A program made the translations under genes and the position numbers. The notes beneath the pieces are model-generated. The model searched no databases, had not been told where the DNA came from, and saw only the letters and a program-made list of their open reading frames with translations. Shown here piece after piece: positions 31,154-37,530 of a DNA stretch of 37,530 nt; the stretch's first letter is position 1, and each line of letters opens with the position of its first letter. Source of the stretch: SVTX01 sp045538195 (GTDB taxonomy: Bacteria > Bacillota > Clostridia > Oscillospirales > CAG-272); assembly GCA_045538195.1 (NCBI GenBank), contig JAZSRA010000048.1, positions 1 through 37,530 of the forward strand. The letters run 5' to 3'.

Positions 31154-31642
31154 ATGGAAGAAAATAAAAATACAGCGACGGAAGGAAAAAGATCCAGTCC
31201 CCGCATCCACCCCGAAAGGATGACTGCCGAGGCTCTCACGGGAGTTGCCGAGCTTGAAAAGCTCTGTTTCGCTGAGCCTTGGAGCGCGAAAAGCCTTGAA
31301 CTTTTGACTAATGACGGCATCGGCGTTGGTATGGTCTGCCGCAAGGACGGCATTATCTGTGCCTACGGCGGTATGCTTGTGGCGGTCGATGAGGGTCAGA
31401 TCACCAATATTGCCACTCACCCCGATTTTCGCCGTATGGGATACGGTAGAGCAGTTGTCGAGGCTCTTATCAAGTACGCTAAAAACAACCGACTTGACTC
31501 GATCTCGCTTGAAGTCAGAGAGTCAAATCGCGCGGCGATCTCGCTTTATTCGTCGCTTGGCTTTAAGGTAGAGGGCAAGAGAAAGGACTTTTATACAAAG
31601 CCCACCGAGGCGGCGCTTGTTATGGTGCTTCGTATTAAATAA
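31154..31642 (+). CDS. rimI: Ribosomal-protein-alanine N-acetyltransferase RimI
   Basis: A 162-residue GNAT acetyltransferase. The acetyl-CoA loop is RRMGYGRAVVEALIKYA, followed by LEVRESNRAAISLYSSLGF, the RimI pattern. The first about 20 residues (a polar, proline-containing stretch) are an extension not found in most RimI proteins. rimI commonly sits next to tsaD and tsaB; here tsaD follows, with 277 bases of repeats in between, and tsaB is not in the window. ATG 31154 follows an AAGGA-type site. Confidence 0.88.
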   Translation: MEENKNTATEGKRSSPRIHPERMTAEALTGVAELEKLCFAEPWSAKSLELLTNDGIGVGMVCRKDGIICAYGGMLVAVDEGQITNIATHPDFRRMGYGRAVVEALIKYAKNNRLDSISLEVRESNRAAISLYSSLGFKVEGKRKDFYTKPTEAALVMVLRIK

Positions 31643-31667
31643 TTTTTGGCTTCGCCTATTAATTTTA

Positions 31668-31770
31668 GCTTTCGGCGTTGCAAACTCGCCTGAAACCGAT
31701 TAAAACAAGCTTCGGCGATGCAAACTCGCCTGAAACCGATTAAAACAAGCTTCGGCGATGCAACCAAACC
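31668..31770. repeat. 40-bp tandem repeat between rimI and tsaD
   Basis: Two full units and a partial third with period 40-41: starts at 31668, 31709 and 31749, each beginning GCTTCGGCGATG or close. There is no gene in the 277 bases between rimI and tsaD. Confidence 0.85.
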
Positions 31771-31796
31771 AATTTTTTTGAAAAGTTTTGAAGATT

Positions 31797-31906
31797 CATA
31801 AGAAACTTTTTCCAAAAGTTTCTTATGCGGGTGCAGGGTGGAACCCTGCAAGGAAAAGGGTGCAGGGTTGAACCCTGCAAGGAAAGGGTGCAGGGTGGAA
31901 CCCTGC
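31797..31906. repeat. Perfect hairpin plus three tandem hairpin units
   Basis: CATAAGAAACTTTT pairs perfectly with its complement around TCC (31797-31827). Then three 28-29-bp units follow, each holding the hairpin TGCAGGGT/ACCCTGCA with a GGA or TGA centre. The last ends 13 bases before the tsaD start, where a ribosome site would be expected. Confidence 0.85.
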
Positions 31907-31919
31907 ATATAGAAACAGT

Positions 31920-32927
31920 ATGTATATTTTAGGAATGGAAAGCTCCTGTGACGAGACCTCGGCGGCTGTCGTCGAATACGCGAACGGAGTGTTTGAAATA
32001 AAATCGAATATAGTAGCGTCGCAGATAGAGACCCACAGGCTCTACGGCGGTGTTGTTCCCGAAATAGCGAGCCGAGCGCATATTGAGGCGGTGTCGTCTA
32101 TTACCACCGAGGCATTGGAGAGCGCGGGAATAACTCTCGCGGACCTTGATTGCGTCGCGGTCACCACGCACCCCGGACTTATAGGCGCGCTGCTGGTAGG
32201 CGTGAACTTCGCCAAATCTTTGGCTTTTGCCAACAATATCCCCTTGGTTTCGGTCAACCATATTCACGGACATATTTCGGCGGCATATCTTACCGAAAAG
32301 ACCCTTGCTCCCAAGTTTTTGGCGCTTGTGGTGTCGGGCGGACACACCTCGATATACGTCTGCGAGGATCATCTCGCGCTGCGTGAGATCGGAACGACAA
32401 GAGACGACGCGGCGGGTGAAGCATTTGATAAGATCGGACGCGTTATAGGTCTGCCGTACCCCGGCGGCGCGGCACTTGACAAGCTCGCTTACGAGGGCGA
32501 CCCCAAGGCGATAAAGCTGCCGTCCCCCGCACTTTCGCACACTCTTGATTTTTCGTTCAGCGGCATCAAGACCGCCGCGCTCAACTATCTCAATTCGGCA
32601 TCGCAAAAGGACGAGCCTGTAAACAGAGCCGACGTGGCGGCATCCTACACCAAGCAGATAGTCGACGCTATCGTCAAGCAGACCTCGGCGGCTCTTGACG
32701 AAACCGGGCTTGACACATTGGTGCTTGCGGGCGGCGTTGCGGCTAACTCCCATCTCAGAGCGGCACTTGATGAGCTTTGCGAGAGGAAAAAGGTCAAATT
32801 CGTCGTTCCTCCAAGATCGCTATGCGGCGACAACGGAGCTATGATCGCGGTGTCGGGATGCTTTGAGTATCTTGCGGGCAATTTCGCAGATACCTCTCTC
32901 AACGCGTCGGCGTCAGACGATATGTAG
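31920..32927 (+). CDS. tsaD: tRNA threonylcarbamoyltransferase TsaD
   Basis: A 335-residue enzyme that transfers the threonylcarbamoyl group to A37 of ANN-decoding tRNAs together with TsaB and TsaE. The metal-binding NHIHGH has H114 and H118. The ASKHA nucleotide-fold motifs are present: YILGMESSCDET at the start, VVSGGHTSIYV, and LAGGVAANSHLR near the C-terminus. I keep ATG 31920 because the family needs the preceding strand YILG; no Shine-Dalgarno site is visible before it, only the hairpin units. An internal ATG at 31935 would cut that strand. Confidence 0.94.
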   Translation: MYILGMESSCDETSAAVVEYANGVFEIKSNIVASQIETHRLYGGVVPEIASRAHIEAVSSITTEALESAGITLADLDCVAVTTHPGLIGALLVGVNFAKSLAFANNIPLVSVNHIHGHISAAYLTEKTLAPKFLALVVSGGHTSIYVCEDHLALREIGTTRDDAAGEAFDKIGRVIGLPYPGGAALDKLAYEGDPKAIKLPSPALSHTLDFSFSGIKTAALNYLNSASQKDEPVNRADVAASYTKQIVDAIVKQTSAALDETGLDTLVLAGGVAANSHLRAALDELCERKKVKFVVPPRSLCGDNGAMIAVSGCFEYLAGNFADTSLNASASDDM

Positions 32928-32980
32928 GGGTTTGTGTCTGTCTTTTGAAATGAATGTTCGTTCGATATTTCGTTTTCACG

Positions 32981-33156
32981 TTTCCCACACGGTTTTCCCA
33001 CAGGTGTGGAAAACTTACACTTGTCGGTGTCAAATTTCGACAATAATGTATAAATATTCGCAAAAAATCCCGAAATTTTCCTTGTCAGGCAAGGATTTGT
33101 GTGGATAAACTTGTGGAAACTGTGGATAAATCGAACCTTTTTTCGCTTGTGGAAAA
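32981..33156. promoter_or_regulatory. Cluster of DnaA boxes
   Basis: Against the consensus TTWTNCACA there are four exact matches, all read on the minus strand: 33005-33013, 33100-33108, 33121-33129 and 33148-33156; the second and third are the strongest form (TTATCCACA). Three sites have one mismatch: 32981-32989 and 32994-33002 on the plus strand and 33112-33120 on the minus strand. Seven sites in 176 bp is far above chance. TTGTCG/CGACAA (33021-33043) is a small hairpin within it. Confidence 0.8.
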
Positions 33157-33258
33157 CCTGTTTTTGAGAAATTTTTTCGGATTTTTGAGTTAATTTATAA
33201 CGATTTTTATTGAAACAATTTGTAAACTTTATTTTCAAATTTTGATTTTTAAGGATGT
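33157..33258. other. AT-rich stretch beside the DnaA boxes
   Basis: About 100 bases with very few G or C, directly after the DnaA boxes and before rex. This is the arrangement of a DNA-unwinding element, but it may also simply be the rex promoter region, for which I see no clear hexamers. Confidence 0.4.
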
Positions 33259-33264
33259 GAATTT

Positions 33265-34026
33265 ATGAACTATTTTGGTAACGAGGACGCAAACAAGACG
33301 GTAGAAAAGCAGAGCATATCTCCTGCGGTAATCCGACGTCTCCCAAGATATTATCGCTATCTCTGCGAGCTGATCGCAAGGGGAAAGACCCGTATCAGCT
33401 CAAGCGAGCTTGCGGGCATGATGCACGTTACCGCGTCCCAGATACGTCAGGACCTTAACTGCTTTGGCGGATTTGGTCAGCAGGGATACGGATATAACGT
33501 CAATTATCTTTTTGCCAAAATAAGCGAAATACTCGGAGTCAGCGCAGGCTTTAAGGCGGTGATTATCGGTGCGGGCGACCTGGGACGCGCGCTCGTTCAT
33601 CTCTCAATGTTCGAAAAACGCGGAGTTGATATCCGCGCGCTCTTTGATACCGACAATGAGGCGGAGGGAAAGGACTGCGCGGGCGTGCCTGTCTATTCGA
33701 TGGATCAGCTTGAAGAGTTTTGCACCGAAAACAAGGTAGATATCGCCGTTCTTGCCTGCCCCAAGCATCTTGTCAAGGGCATCGCAGACCGTTGCGTTAA
33801 GCTCGGAATGAAGGGACTCTGGAACTATATGGGAGTAGAGCTTGATTATAATGACGATCAGATCATTGTTGAAAACGTCCATTTAGGCGACTCTCTTATG
33901 ATAATGAATTGCCGTATATGCAGACAGGAGGGCTATGAAAAAACGCCCGTGGAGATCGAACCCGGCAACGATTCCGAGCCTTCGCTCTGGCGAATACCCG
34001 ATGAAAATGAGGAAAGTGAATTCTGA
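33265..34026 (+). CDS. rex: Redox-sensing repressor Rex
   Basis: A 253-residue repressor that senses the NADH/NAD ratio and controls fermentation genes. The N-terminal winged helix (RLPRYYRYL and ASQIRQDLNCFGGFGQQGYGY, about 20-80) is followed by the Rossmann domain with GAGDLG (102-107). The usual Rex is about 210 residues; this one has an extra C-terminal tail of about 40, which is acidic and has a CRICR pair. AAGGATG precedes ATG 33265. The stop overlaps the dnaD start by one base (TGATG). It lies in an operon with primosome genes. Confidence 0.95.
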   Translation: MNYFGNEDANKTVEKQSISPAVIRRLPRYYRYLCELIARGKTRISSSELAGMMHVTASQIRQDLNCFGGFGQQGYGYNVNYLFAKISEILGVSAGFKAVIIGAGDLGRALVHLSMFEKRGVDIRALFDTDNEAEGKDCAGVPVYSMDQLEEFCTENKVDIAVLACPKHLVKGIADRCVKLGMKGLWNYMGVELDYNDDQIIVENVHLGDSLMIMNCRICRQEGYEKTPVEIEPGNDSEPSLWRIPDENEESEF

Positions 34027-35027
34027 TGAAATATAAGATAAATTACGGTAGCCGCATAGCGGTCATCCCCGAAAATGCCATAGACGCGATTTCTCGCGCG
34101 GGAGCAGACGACCTTAAGGTCCTTATAGCCCTCTGCTCGCTGGGCGGAAACGCCGACGCGAAAAAGCTTGCCAAACTTACCTCGTGCGGTGAGGAGGAAG
34201 TGAGAGAAGCGTTGTCGTTTTGGCGCGGAACGGGCGTTATCGAGCCTTGCGGTGCTAAAGAAAGCGTAGGCGAGACCTTGGCACTTGAAAAGGAAGAATC
34301 CGTTTCAAAGAAAGAAGTTAAAGCCGAGGCAACCGACAAAAAAGTCGAGCCTGATTCGCCCAAAAAGCTTCGCGGAGCGGACGAGCTTCCAAAATATACC
34401 TCCGACGAGCTTGCCGAAATACTCGAGCAGAGACAGGAGACCGCGGCACTTATAGACGAATGTCAGCACATCATGGGAAAGGTCTTTAATATCAAGGAGA
34501 TCAACGTCCTTATGGGACTTGTCGACTATCTTGAGCTTGATTGCGAATATATTATGATGCTCCTGACCTACTGTGTGTCGATAGGTAAAAAGACGCTCCA
34601 TTATGCCGAGAAGCTTGCTTTTGCTCTCTATGACGCAGGAATTACCAAGGGCGAGCAGTTGGCAGAGGAATTGAGACGCCGCGAGGCGGCGTCAAGTGCC
34701 GAGGGCAAGATAAGAGCGATGTTCGGCGTAGGAGAGAGAGCGTTTACTACCAAGGAAAAAAAATTCATTTCGGCTTGGATAAACGATATGGGATATTCCG
34801 AGGAGATAATTGAAAAGGCGTATGAGGTAACTGCCGACGCTACGGGTAAAGGCTCCTTTGCTTACGCAAATTCGGTTCTGGAGCGTTGGAACGCCGCAGG
34901 GCTGCGTACTCTTTCTGAAATAGAGGAGTCCTACAAAAAGGGCGAAAGCACGGGCAAGCCCTCCGAGGGAAGCTTTGATACCGACAGCTTCTTTGAGGCG
35001 GCGGTCAGACGCAGTCTCGGAGAATGA
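34026..35027 (+). CDS. DnaD-domain primosome protein
   Basis: A 333-residue protein with an N-terminal winged helix (about 15-75), a charged linker (about 80-125), and two DnaD-type helical domains (about 130-220 and 225-300). The second ends in the diagnostic FAYANSVLERW. DnaD/DnaB proteins remodel DNA and recruit the helicase loader at origins and restart sites. Its start overlaps the rex stop, and the DnaI-like ATPase follows 33 bases on. It could correspond to either DnaD or DnaB of Bacillus. Confidence 0.88.
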   Translation: MKYKINYGSRIAVIPENAIDAISRAGADDLKVLIALCSLGGNADAKKLAKLTSCGEEEVREALSFWRGTGVIEPCGAKESVGETLALEKEESVSKKEVKAEATDKKVEPDSPKKLRGADELPKYTSDELAEILEQRQETAALIDECQHIMGKVFNIKEINVLMGLVDYLELDCEYIMMLLTYCVSIGKKTLHYAEKLAFALYDAGITKGEQLAEELRRREAASSAEGKIRAMFGVGERAFTTKEKKFISAWINDMGYSEEIIEKAYEVTADATGKGSFAYANSVLERWNAAGLRTLSEIEESYKKGESTGKPSEGSFDTDSFFEAAVRRSLGE

Positions 35028-35060
35028 CCGATATAGAAATACATACATAGGATGTAGATT

Positions 35061-36026
35061 ATGGGATTTAACAGAGAAAATTATGCGAGAATAAAGGAAG
35101 AATACTCTGGAAAGTATCTTCGCGCTCAGGAGGCGGCGAGACTTCGAAGAGCCGAGATCCACGCGCTTCTCCCCGAAATAGCAACGATCGACGCGGCGCT
35201 TTCGGCGGCTGGGGTTCGCATATTTGAGGCGTCGCTTAAAAACGACAAGGCTATGCTTGACTCGATAAGCGCGGAGAATATAACTCTTAACAGAAAAAGA
35301 GGAGAGCTGCTTGTATCAGCAGGCTATCCCGCAGACTATACCGAGGTAAAATACGAGTGCGACAAGTGCGGTGACACGGGAGTGGTCGACTACCGTATGT
35401 GCGCTTGTATGAAGGAAAAGCTTATTATGGCGGGGCTTGAAAGCTCGGGTATGTATTCTCTTATCAAGAGCCAGACCTTTGATAATTTTGACCTCGGATT
35501 TTATTCGGGTGAGGCGCTTCAGAGAATGAAGATGATCCTCGATATTACCAAAAGCTACGCAGAACGCTTTGATCCTTCAAGCTCGGGAAGCATCATAATG
35601 ATGGGCGGTACGGGACTTGGCAAGACCCACCTTTCAAGCGCGATGGGCGGAGTTATCATCAAAAAGGGTAACGACGTTTATTACACGGGCGCGGTGGATA
35701 TGATCGCCGATTTTGAAAACGATCGCTTCAGCTACGACAGAGGAAACGATAAGAGCGCGGCTCTCGATAAATATTTTTCCTGCGACCTGCTGATAATCGA
35801 CGACCTCGGCACCGAGCTTATCAATCAGTTCAGCACCTCCTGCCTCTACAATCTTCTCAACTCCCGACTTGTAAGAAAAAAGGCTACTATAATCAACACA
35901 AACTTTACAAGAGACGACCTGAGAAAGAAGTATCAGGACAGAATAACCAGCCGCATCTTCGGCGAGTATACTATCCTCCCGTTTATGGGAACAGACATCA
36001 GAGAAAAGAAAATATACAAAAAATAA
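35061..36026 (+). CDS. DnaC/DnaI-like helicase loader ATPase
   Basis: A 321-residue AAA+ protein. A helical N-terminus (1-90) leads to a zinc-binding cluster (C100, C103, C114, C116), as in DnaI, then the ATPase with Walker A GGTGLGKTH (182-190), Walker B LLIIDDLG, and the sensor ATIINTNFTRDDL. It loads the replicative helicase onto DNA together with DnaD-type proteins. AGGATG precedes ATG 35061. It closes the rex-dnaD-dnaI operon; the terminator follows at 36077. Confidence 0.9.
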   Translation: MGFNRENYARIKEEYSGKYLRAQEAARLRRAEIHALLPEIATIDAALSAAGVRIFEASLKNDKAMLDSISAENITLNRKRGELLVSAGYPADYTEVKYECDKCGDTGVVDYRMCACMKEKLIMAGLESSGMYSLIKSQTFDNFDLGFYSGEALQRMKMILDITKSYAERFDPSSSGSIIMMGGTGLGKTHLSSAMGGVIIKKGNDVYYTGAVDMIADFENDRFSYDRGNDKSAALDKYFSCDLLIIDDLGTELINQFSTSCLYNLLNSRLVRKKATIINTNFTRDDLRKKYQDRITSRIFGEYTILPFMGTDIREKKIYKK

Positions 36027-36076
36027 AAGCAGAGGATTTTTCAGAGCCGTTATCTGAAAGACAACTCTATAAAAAT

Positions 36077-36110
36077 GCGGTATATCTCAAAAGAGGTATG
36101 CCGTGTTTTT
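36077..36110 (+). terminator. Terminator of the rex operon
   Basis: A 12-bp stem 36077-36088 with 36093-36104 (some wobble pairs) around AAAA, followed by GTTTTT. Confidence 0.75.
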
Positions 36111-36176
36111 GTGCTTGGCAGAGAAAATGTTGTTTTTCTTCCCGAAAGGCAATTTCGTAAAAATTCACTAAATATA

Positions 36177-36205
36177 TTTACAAACCGCAAAAATTGTGGT
36201 ATAAT
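36177..36205 (+). promoter_or_regulatory. Promoter of the structured RNA
   Basis: TTTACA (36177-36182), a 17-bp spacer and TATAAT (36200-36205). The expected start at 36211-36213 coincides with the first base of the closing stem of the RNA. Confidence 0.8.
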
Positions 36206-36210
36206 AATCG

Positions 36211-36421
36211 TGCCAAACAAAACCAAATAACTTTTTAGGATAGACGCCCTATTTTTGTAGGGGCTTTTACCATTTCTGTTTTTTTGTGAGTCAGATTAAA
36301 TCAAGCAAAAACGCTTGCTCCTCTGACTTGCATTGGTGTTTATCCGTGTGGTTGGTTTTGTTTGGCGACAATTGGAGTTGGCGTGTTTCGGTGCGTAGCT
36401 TCGGTTGCGCACCTTTTTATT
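36211..36421 (+). ncRNA. Structured RNA or leader with terminator
   Basis: The 5' arm GCCAAACAAAACCAA (36212-36226) pairs perfectly with 36352-36366 (P1). GGATAGACGCC (36238-36248) pairs with 36335-36345 (P2, 11 bp, two wobbles). AGTCAGA (36289-36295) pairs with 36322-36328, with CAAGC/GCTTG inside it. GCCCTA near 36246-36251 can instead pair with TAGGGGC (36258-36264), competing with P2. A 10-bp terminator with a TTCG loop and T-run ends it (36390-36421). It could be a small RNA, with 6S RNA the first known family to test, or an attenuating leader of the next gene. Confidence 0.65.
36390..36421 (+). terminator. Terminator inside the leader of the Cys-rich gene
   Basis: GGTGCGTAGC (36390-36399) pairs with GTTGCGCACC (36404-36413) around TTCG, followed by TTTTTATT. 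It lies 20 bases before the next start codon. Confidence 0.85.
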
Positions 36422-36441
36422 ATAGTCATATAGGAGGATAT

Positions 36442-36642
36442 ATGAGTAAAAATAATCAAAAAAAGGTAATAGACGTTACCGGTGTAGAGCTTACACCCGG
36501 AGAGCCTGACGTTTGTCTTGGCAACGGAGAGAGGGGCTTTGAGTGTTGTTGTGACGAGTGCGACTGCTTTTTGATTTGTTTTCCTGAATCTGATATAAAA
36601 TATAAAAAAGAAAATACCACAAAAATAAAAACGGGGAATTGA
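36442..36642 (+). CDS. Small cysteine-rich protein
   Basis: I cannot name this 66-residue protein. Seven cysteines lie within 22 residues: C25, C35, C36, C37, C40, C42 and C46, in the context GFECCCDECDCFLICFPE. This suggests binding of zinc or another metal, or an Fe-S cluster. The N-terminus carries VIDVTGVELTPGEP and the C-terminus is lysine-rich. A strong GGAGG (36433-36437) precedes ATG 36442, and a terminator overlaps the stop codon, so it is a real unit. It lies directly behind the structured RNA and its terminator, which may control it. Confidence 0.7.
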   Translation: MSKNNQKKVIDVTGVELTPGEPDVCLGNGERGFECCCDECDCFLICFPESDIKYKKENTTKIKTGN

Positions 36643-36660
36643 AAAATTCTTCGTTTTTGC
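36627..36660 (+). terminator. Terminator overlapping a stop codon
   Basis: A 14-bp stem 36627-36640 with 36645-36658 (two wobbles) around GAAA; the T-run is part of the right arm. The TGA of the Cys-rich gene (36640-36642) lies at the loop. Confidence 0.7.
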
Positions 36661-36727
36661 GTATAACTTTGCTTTTTTTGAGAAAAATACGGGTGAGATC
36701 AAATTTTTCTTTGAAAGGATCAAAAAA

Positions 36728-37174
36728 ATGCAGGGAACTATGACAAAAGAAGCAGAAATGCTTGAACAGTTATATAAAAACGTAAAAATGGGTTCGGATT
36801 CTATTGTGAAGCTGCTGCCAAAGGTCAGCGACGGAAAATTCAAGACCGACCTTACCGATCAGCTTAACGGATACGAGAGCCTCGCGGCAAAGGCGAAGAA
36901 AAGATTGAAGGAAATGGGAGCCGAGGCTAAGGAAGAAAATCCCATGATCAAGCTTTGGTCAAGCATCGGAATGACCATGAGTACTCTCACCGACTCGACC
37001 GACAGCCATATTGCTCAGATGGTTGCGGAGGGTTCTACTATGGGCGTTACCGACGGCATCAAGCTTTTGCGCGATTATGAGAACACGAACGTGTCTGAGG
37101 GCGCTTTGAAGCTTGTTCGCGAGGTCATTGAGTTTGAAGAAAAGAACCTTGAAAGAGCGAAGTCTTATATTTAA
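36728..37174 (+). CDS. Helical protein, ferritin-like clostridial family
   Basis: A 148-residue, almost entirely helical protein. It resembles a family of about 150-residue proteins common in Clostridia that look ferritin-like in fold, with the conserved stretch SHIAQMVAEGSTMGVTDGIKLLRDYE and a C-terminal helix IEFEEKNLERAKSYI. Clear di-iron ligand motifs are not seen, so I do not assign enzyme or storage function. GAAAGGA precedes ATG 36728. It is single-gene; a hairpin follows. Confidence 0.7.
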   Translation: MQGTMTKEAEMLEQLYKNVKMGSDSIVKLLPKVSDGKFKTDLTDQLNGYESLAAKAKKRLKEMGAEAKEENPMIKLWSSIGMTMSTLTDSTDSHIAQMVAEGSTMGVTDGIKLLRDYENTNVSEGALKLVREVIEFEEKNLERAKSYI

Positions 37175-37178
37175 AAAA

Positions 37179-37208
37179 CAAGGGAAGAAGCAGGCGCTTC
37201 TTCCCTTG
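37179..37208 (+). terminator. Hairpin after the helical protein
   Basis: CAAGGGAAGAAGC (37179-37191) pairs perfectly with 37196-37208 around AGGC. No T-run follows on the plus strand. Confidence 0.6.
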
Positions 37209-37245
37209 ATGTGTTAAATTGTGATTTATTTGTGAGTTTAGTACT

Positions 37246-37530
37246 AACTTTTCTTGTCATCAGCGACAATGAAAACTGTCAACAAGCGCAAGCGCTTGAT
37301 TGACTCGCAAATGCAAGCATTTGCTGTTACAAAAGAAACGCGATTATGTGTTCATTTTCTGCCCGCGTCGGCAGAAAACGAACCAAAAGAACGCGATTTC
37401 TTATATGTACTTTTCTTGCCACCAGCTGCAAGAAAAGTACGAAAAGAAAAGCCGCACGGGTGATAGGGGCGGGTCTCACGAATAAAAAAGCAGCAAGCCG
37501 CGTTTTTATTCGTTTCAACAGCCCCTCCCC
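37246..37530 (-). repeat. Dispersed structured repeat, copy C (inverted, cut by window end)
   Basis: Read on the minus strand, 37530-37400 follows copy A from the GGGGAGGGGCTGT core through the ACGAATAAAA inner stem to the GTACTTTTCTTGC hairpin (37407-37440), then continues into a hairpin with arm GTTCGTTTTCTGCC and small hairpins AAGCG/CGCTT and CAAATG/CATTTG. The rest of the unit lies beyond the window. No gene is seen. Confidence 0.75.

Noticed and set aside
31668..31906. CRISPR array
   Set aside because: The repeats are few, directly adjacent with no unique spacers, and there are no cas genes.
33217..33240. Rex operator upstream of rex
   Set aside because: A TTGTAAA...TTTTCAA pair is present, but the spacing and half-sites deviate from the TTGTTAA-type palindrome in a very AT-rich stretch, so it is not better than chance.
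32981..33258. Calling this the chromosomal origin oriC
   Set aside because: DnaA boxes and an AT-rich flank are present, but dnaA, dnaN, rpmH and gyrB are absent, and strand switches in the window do not show a clear origin. It is kept as a DnaA-box cluster only.

Overview
The window looks like a chromosomal segment of an uncultured, strictly anaerobic Firmicute of class Clostridia, probably a gut Oscillospirales/Christensenellales-type organism. The evidence is the dgt-dnaG-rpoD operon, HPr kinase, Rex, DnaD and DnaI-like primosome proteins, a clostridial ACT plus PFL (DUF711) pair, PadR-DUF1700-DUF4097, strong Shine-Dalgarno sites and sigma-A promoters, and rubredoxin, ferritin and Fnr-type redox genes. 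There is no prophage, insertion sequence, transposase or CRISPR array. This is housekeeping DNA with several unusual non-coding structures between genes.

Layout. 1-600: one copy of a structured dispersed repeat, then the thioredoxin promoter. 600-3530: a redox block of trxA, a divergent Crp/Fnr regulator, trxB, ferritin and rubredoxin; trxA, trxB and ferritin share one operator at identical promoter geometry. 3540-4600: a four-helix-bundle protein, an array of mini-hairpins, a tRNA-Glu(CTC) and a remnant of its 3' end. 4660-6240: phosphopantetheinyl transferase and hprK (minus strand). 6450-8530: membrane-anchored foldase and an unknown membrane protein. 8700-12660: dgt-dnaG-rpoD. 12980-15810: orphan solute-binding lipoprotein and a HAD hydrolase. 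15950-16730: two small minus-strand genes. 16900-19750: ACT/PFL pair and two small membrane proteins. 19840-22050: PadR operon. 22200-23840: alanyl-tRNA editing protein and an unknown protein. 23930-28000: potABCD polyamine importer (minus strand, genes overlapping). 28390-30440: cysteine-desulfurase-like enzyme and a DUF3343 protein, separated by a composite copy of the dispersed repeat. 30640-32930: dCMP deaminase, rimI and tsaD, the last two separated by tandem hairpin repeats. 32930-36030: a dense DnaA-box cluster with an AT-rich flank, then rex-dnaD-dnaI-like. 36180-36640: a promoter, a predicted structured RNA with its own terminator, and a small cysteine-rich protein. 36730-37530: a helical protein and another inverted copy of the dispersed repeat.

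How the parts work together. Four signals stand out. (1) A small redox regulon is readable from sequence: three 13-bp palindromes, each centred 29 bp upstream of the -10 box, next to the Crp/Fnr gene likely to bind them. (2) Four copies of a repeat whose stems differ in sequence but keep pairing, which points to selection on structure. (3) A DnaA-box cluster between tsaD and a rex/primosome operon. (4) A roughly 210-nt structured RNA candidate ahead of a 66-residue protein with seven cysteines. Everything is read by eye; no homology search or folding program was run.
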